Assembly: GCA_903839355.1 (NCBI GenBank)
Contig: CAIMBV010000015.1
Coordinates: forward strand, 1 to 8,528
Length of the DNA: 8,528 nucleotides
Source of the DNA: an uncultured Actinomycetes bacterium
GTDB taxonomy: Bacteria > Actinomycetota > Actinomycetes > Nanopelagicales > Nanopelagicaceae
Direction: 5' to 3'
Positions 6,035-8,528 of this stretch are shown here, in pieces (the stretch's first letter is position 1; every line of letters starts with the position of its first letter). A program made the translations under genes and the position numbers. The notes under the pieces were generated by a model. It saw only the letters and a program-made list of their open reading frames with translations, had not been told where the DNA came from and searched no databases.

Positions 6035-8200
6035 ATGAACACGCTGCTAGCTCCCCTTGCCCAGACTCTGAGCACAAACCTTCCCGAATTTAAAAGTGCC
6101 GAACTTGAGCACGCCTTTGAAGTTGCCAGCGGTGCTCATGCGGGACAGGTGCGTAAATCCGGTGAACCCTACATAACTCATCCAGTTGCCGTTGCCGAGA
6201 TCTTGGCGGAACTTGGAATGGATCAAGCGACGATAACTGCGGCACTTCTTCACGATACCGTCGAAGATACCCCTTATTCACTTGAGGCCCTACGTCATGA
6301 CTTTGGCGATGAAGTAGCTCAGCTAGTGGATGGTGTTACCAAGTTAGACAAGTTGACCTACGGCCCCACTGCTGAGGCAGAAACCCTTCGCAAAATGGTC
6401 GTCGCCATGTCTAAGGACATAAGGGTCCTGGTTATAAAGCTGGCCGATCGCCTCCATAACGCGCGAACTTGGCAATTTGTCTCACCTGAAAGCGCCTCAC
6501 GCAAGGCGCGCGAGACTCTAGATATTTATGCGCCACTGGCTCACAGACTGGGAATGAACGCCATCAAGTGGGAGTTGGAAGATCTATCTTTCAAGGTGCT
6601 CGAACCCAAAAAGTATGAAGAGATCGAAAGACTCGTCAGTGAACGGCAACCTCTGCGTGAGAAGTTCACGGCCGAGGTCACAGATCAGATTGAACGTGAT
6701 CTCGCGGTAGAAGGCATCAGAGCGACTATTAAAGGGCGCCAAAAGCACCTTTACAGCGTCTTTCAGAAGATGATTGTTCGTGGTCGGGAATTTAGCGAGA
6801 TCTATGATCTGGTAGGAATTCGGGTCATTGTCGATGATGTGAGAGATTGCTACGCAGTTCTAGGAGCAATCCACGCCAGATGGAGTCCTATTCCTGGTCG
6901 ATTTAAAGATTACATAGCGATGCCCAAATTTAATCTTTATCAATCCCTTCATACCACTGTCATTGGACCAAATGGAAAAGCTGTAGAGATACAGATTCGA
7001 ACCACTGATATGCATGCTCGCGCCGAGTTCGGTATCGCGGCACACTGGAAATATAAATCAAAGGGTCCAAAGAGCGTTGAGAACGATCCAGGAGTTATCT
7101 GGCTGAAGCAATTGCATGAATGGCAACAAGAGAGTGAAGATGTAAGTGAATTCCTCGACACCCTTCGCTACGACTTGCGAACTCCTGAGGTATTTGTCTT
7201 CACTCCAAAGGGGAGTGTTGTAGCTCTTCCTGCTGGTTCGACGCCGGTGGACTTTGCCTATGCAGTTCATACCGAAGTCGGCAATAGATGTGTCGGTGCC
7301 AAGGTAAATGGGAAGTTGATTCCATTAGAGTCGGCCCTTGCAAATGGCGACGTGGTGGATATTGTCACTAATAAAAGTCCCAATGCAGCCCCCAGCCGTG
7401 ATTGGCTTAACTTTGTAAAGTCACCGAGGGCGCGCTCCAAGATCAAGGCGTGGTTTTCAAAGGAGCGACGTGAAGAGGCGATAGAGGCTGGGCAAGAATC
7501 GATCGCCCGTCAGATGCGCAAAGCGGGGATGCCTCTGCAGAAGATTCTCGCTGGTCAGGCCATCCTCGAGCTGGCGCACGAACTTCACTTTCCGGACATT
7601 GAGGCGTTGTATGCCTCAGTTGGTAATGGACACGTCTCAGCAGCCTCTGTCATTGAGAAGTTGGCCCATCAACTAGGCAATGAAGAGGATGCTCCGGAGG
7701 AGAACATTGATCATCTCTTCCGCAGACCAACCGCGGCGAAGCGCAATTCATCTGGAGTGGATGTTGAAGGCGCAGGTGATCTCTTAGTAAAACTTGCACG
7801 TTGTTGCACTCCGGTGCCTGGTGATGAGATCACAGGTTTTGTAACCAAGGGCAGTGGTGTGAGTGTGCACCGCGCGGATTGCATCAACGTCAACGATCTT
7901 AAAGAGCACCAAGGCGATCGCATCGTTGAAGTTAAATGGAACAACAGCGCCAGAGCTTTATTCCTGGTGAATATTCAAGTGGAAGCCCTTGATCGTTCAG
8001 GTCTTCTCTCTGACATTACGCGTACACTTGCAGATCAACATGTAAATATCTTGAACGCAGCCGTTAGCACCAGCAAAGATAGAGTCGCGCTATCGCGCTT
8101 CACATTCGAGATGGCCGATGCACTGCATTTGGATACAGTTTTATCGGCGGTACGGAGCGTCGCTGGTGTCTACGATGTTTACCGAGTCACCAACAACTAA
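6035..8200 (+). CDS. relA: Rel, bifunctional (p)ppGpp synthetase/hydrolase
   Basis: Cytosolic, ribosome-associated stringent-response enzyme that makes (p)ppGpp from ATP and GDP/GTP and also degrades it. The 721 residues show the full long-RSH layout. The HD hydrolase domain (about 30-180) has H49, the H73-D74 pair in LLHDTVEDT, and D138/N142 in KLADRLHNA. The synthetase domain (about 230-340) has GRQKHLYS, D258 in YDLVGIRV, and E318 in VEIQIRT. Then follow a TGS domain (about 385-446), a helical region, a Cys-containing domain with C590, C591, H612 and C616, and a C-terminal ACT domain (about 643-718). The hydrolase residues are intact and the synthetase loop reads RFKD (289-292), the basic RXKD form found in bifunctional Rel, so both activities are expected. 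The N-terminus is short compared with the ~790-residue mycobacterial Rel. apt, usual just upstream, is absent. Its stop abuts that of the convergent DUF349 gene. Confidence 0.97.
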   Translation: MNTLLAPLAQTLSTNLPEFKSAELEHAFEVASGAHAGQVRKSGEPYITHPVAVAEILAELGMDQATITAALLHDTVEDTPYSLEALRHDFGDEVAQLVDGVTKLDKLTYGPTAEAETLRKMVVAMSKDIRVLVIKLADRLHNARTWQFVSPESASRKARETLDIYAPLAHRLGMNAIKWELEDLSFKVLEPKKYEEIERLVSERQPLREKFTAEVTDQIERDLAVEGIRATIKGRQKHLYSVFQKMIVRGREFSEIYDLVGIRVIVDDVRDCYAVLGAIHARWSPIPGRFKDYIAMPKFNLYQSLHTTVIGPNGKAVEIQIRTTDMHARAEFGIAAHWKYKSKGPKSVENDPGVIWLKQLHEWQQESEDVSEFLDTLRYDLRTPEVFVFTPKGSVVALPAGSTPVDFAYAVHTEVGNRCVGAKVNGKLIPLESALANGDVVDIVTNKSPNAAPSRDWLNFVKSPRARSKIKAWFSKERREEAIEAGQESIARQMRKAGMPLQKILAGQAILELAHELHFPDIEALYASVGNGHVSAASVIEKLAHQLGNEEDAPEENIDHLFRRPTAAKRNSSGVDVEGAGDLLVKLARCCTPVPGDEITGFVTKGSGVSVHRADCINVNDLKEHQGDRIVEVKWNNSARALFLVNIQVEALDRSGLLSDITRTLADQHVNILNAAVSTSKDRVALSRFTFEMADALHLDTVLSAVRSVAGVYDVYRVTNN

Positions 8201-8528
8201 TTACTTTTTAAAGTCTGCTAGACCCTTTTGAGCTTCTGCAAGCCATGCCTTACGAGCGGCAGCGGCTTCGCGTGCTACCAGTGCTTTAGCGCTTTGACCT
8301 GCGGCCTCTGCTTTTGCAGCTTGCTTCTCGTAGTTCTCGATCGCATCCAAGAGACCTTGCACAACGCTATTGGCGTGAGCAATTGCGGTTGGATCGCTGC
8401 GGCGTGAAACTTCTTGATGCAGAGAGTCGATCTCGGCTTGCACCTTTTCGAGTCGGGCTTCCAATGCAGCACGCTTGCTGCGTTCGGTCATTCCGATACG
8501 ATCCCACTTTTCATGAAGATCGTGGAAC
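8201..8528 (-). CDS. DUF349 domain-containing protein (C-terminal end, partial)
   Basis: Minus-strand gene whose stop (TAA, read from 8203-8201) abuts the relA stop. The ATG at 8491 looks like a start, but the frame remains open beyond it to the window edge and encodes FHDLHEKWDRIGMTERSK, which resembles the conserved Trp-containing end of a DUF349 repeat. That methionine is therefore probably internal and the gene continues past 8528. The visible ~108 residues are highly charged and rich in Ala, Glu and Lys, including AALEARLEKVQAEIDSLHQE, and should form long helices or a coiled coil; there is no signal peptide or membrane segment in this part. DUF349 proteins usually hold several such repeats and have no established biochemical function that I know of. 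From memory, a DUF349 gene next to relA is a recurring arrangement in Actinomycetota. The family call rests on one partial repeat plus context. Confidence 0.7.
   Translation of the reverse strand, partial: FHDLHEKWDRIGMTERSKRAALEARLEKVQAEIDSLHQEVSRRSDPTAIAHANSVVQGLLDAIENYEKQAAKAEAAGQSAKALVAREAAAARKAWLAEAQKGLADFKK

Noticed and set aside
8210..8229. A hairpin (GTCT-GCT-AGAC with flanking AAA/TTT) just inside the DUF349 gene that could be a terminator for relA
   Set aside because: The core stem is only 4 base pairs, mostly A/T outside it, with a 2-base bulge and only four T after it. It is too weak to call.
8489..8491. ATG at 8491 (minus strand) as the start of a 96-residue protein
   Set aside because: The same frame continues upstream with HEKWDRIG, typical of the end of a DUF349 repeat, so the Met is probably internal to a longer gene cut by the window edge.
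1..8528. A novel defence, mobile or RNA-based system
   Set aside because: Over 98% of the bases belong to recognisable housekeeping genes, no gap exceeds 45 bases, and no direct repeats, integrase, transposase, tRNA or CRISPR-like spacing are visible.

Overview
This window is a stretch of bacterial core genome, most likely from the Actinomycetota. The gene order pdxT – yebC – ruvC – ruvA – ruvB – secD – secF – relA is the classic actinobacterial arrangement, also known from Mycobacterium and Streptomyces. The proteins also look actinobacterial: SecD has a Ser/Thr/Pro-rich linker and an extracytoplasmic cysteine pair, and Rel is a full-length bifunctional enzyme. By eye the base composition is near 50% GC, low for most Actinomycetota, and the block is compact. 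It lacks yajC between ruvB and secD, and apt between secF and relA, which many relatives have. Low GC, tight packing and these absences would fit a streamlined freshwater lineage such as Nanopelagicales (acI), but that placement is inference and no marker here proves it.

Layout: 1-326 is the 3' end of pdxT (glutaminase subunit of PLP synthase). 372-1127 is a YebC/TACO1-family protein. 1138-3310 is ruvC-ruvA-ruvB (Holliday-junction resolvase and branch-migration motor), joined by two 4-base start/stop overlaps. 3322-6009 is secD-secF, directly abutting (TAAATG). 6035-8200 is relA (bifunctional (p)ppGpp synthetase/hydrolase). All eight are on the plus strand with gaps of 45, 10, -4, -4, 11, 0 and 25 bases, so they probably form one or a few overlapping transcription units with much translational coupling. 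At 8200/8201 the direction reverses: a DUF349-family protein runs on the minus strand and leaves the window at its right edge. Its stop codon abuts the relA stop with no base between them.

The genes serve separate housekeeping tasks: vitamin B6 synthesis, translation support or regulation, recombinational repair, protein export and stringent response. RuvA/B/C act as one resolvasome, and SecD/F as one membrane complex helping SecYEG. No gap exceeds 45 bases. I found no RNA gene, mobile element, CRISPR array, phage gene or convincing terminator, and I do not think the window holds an undescribed system. What deserves a second look is the missing yajC and apt, the zero-base convergent junction, and a few weak regulatory candidates.
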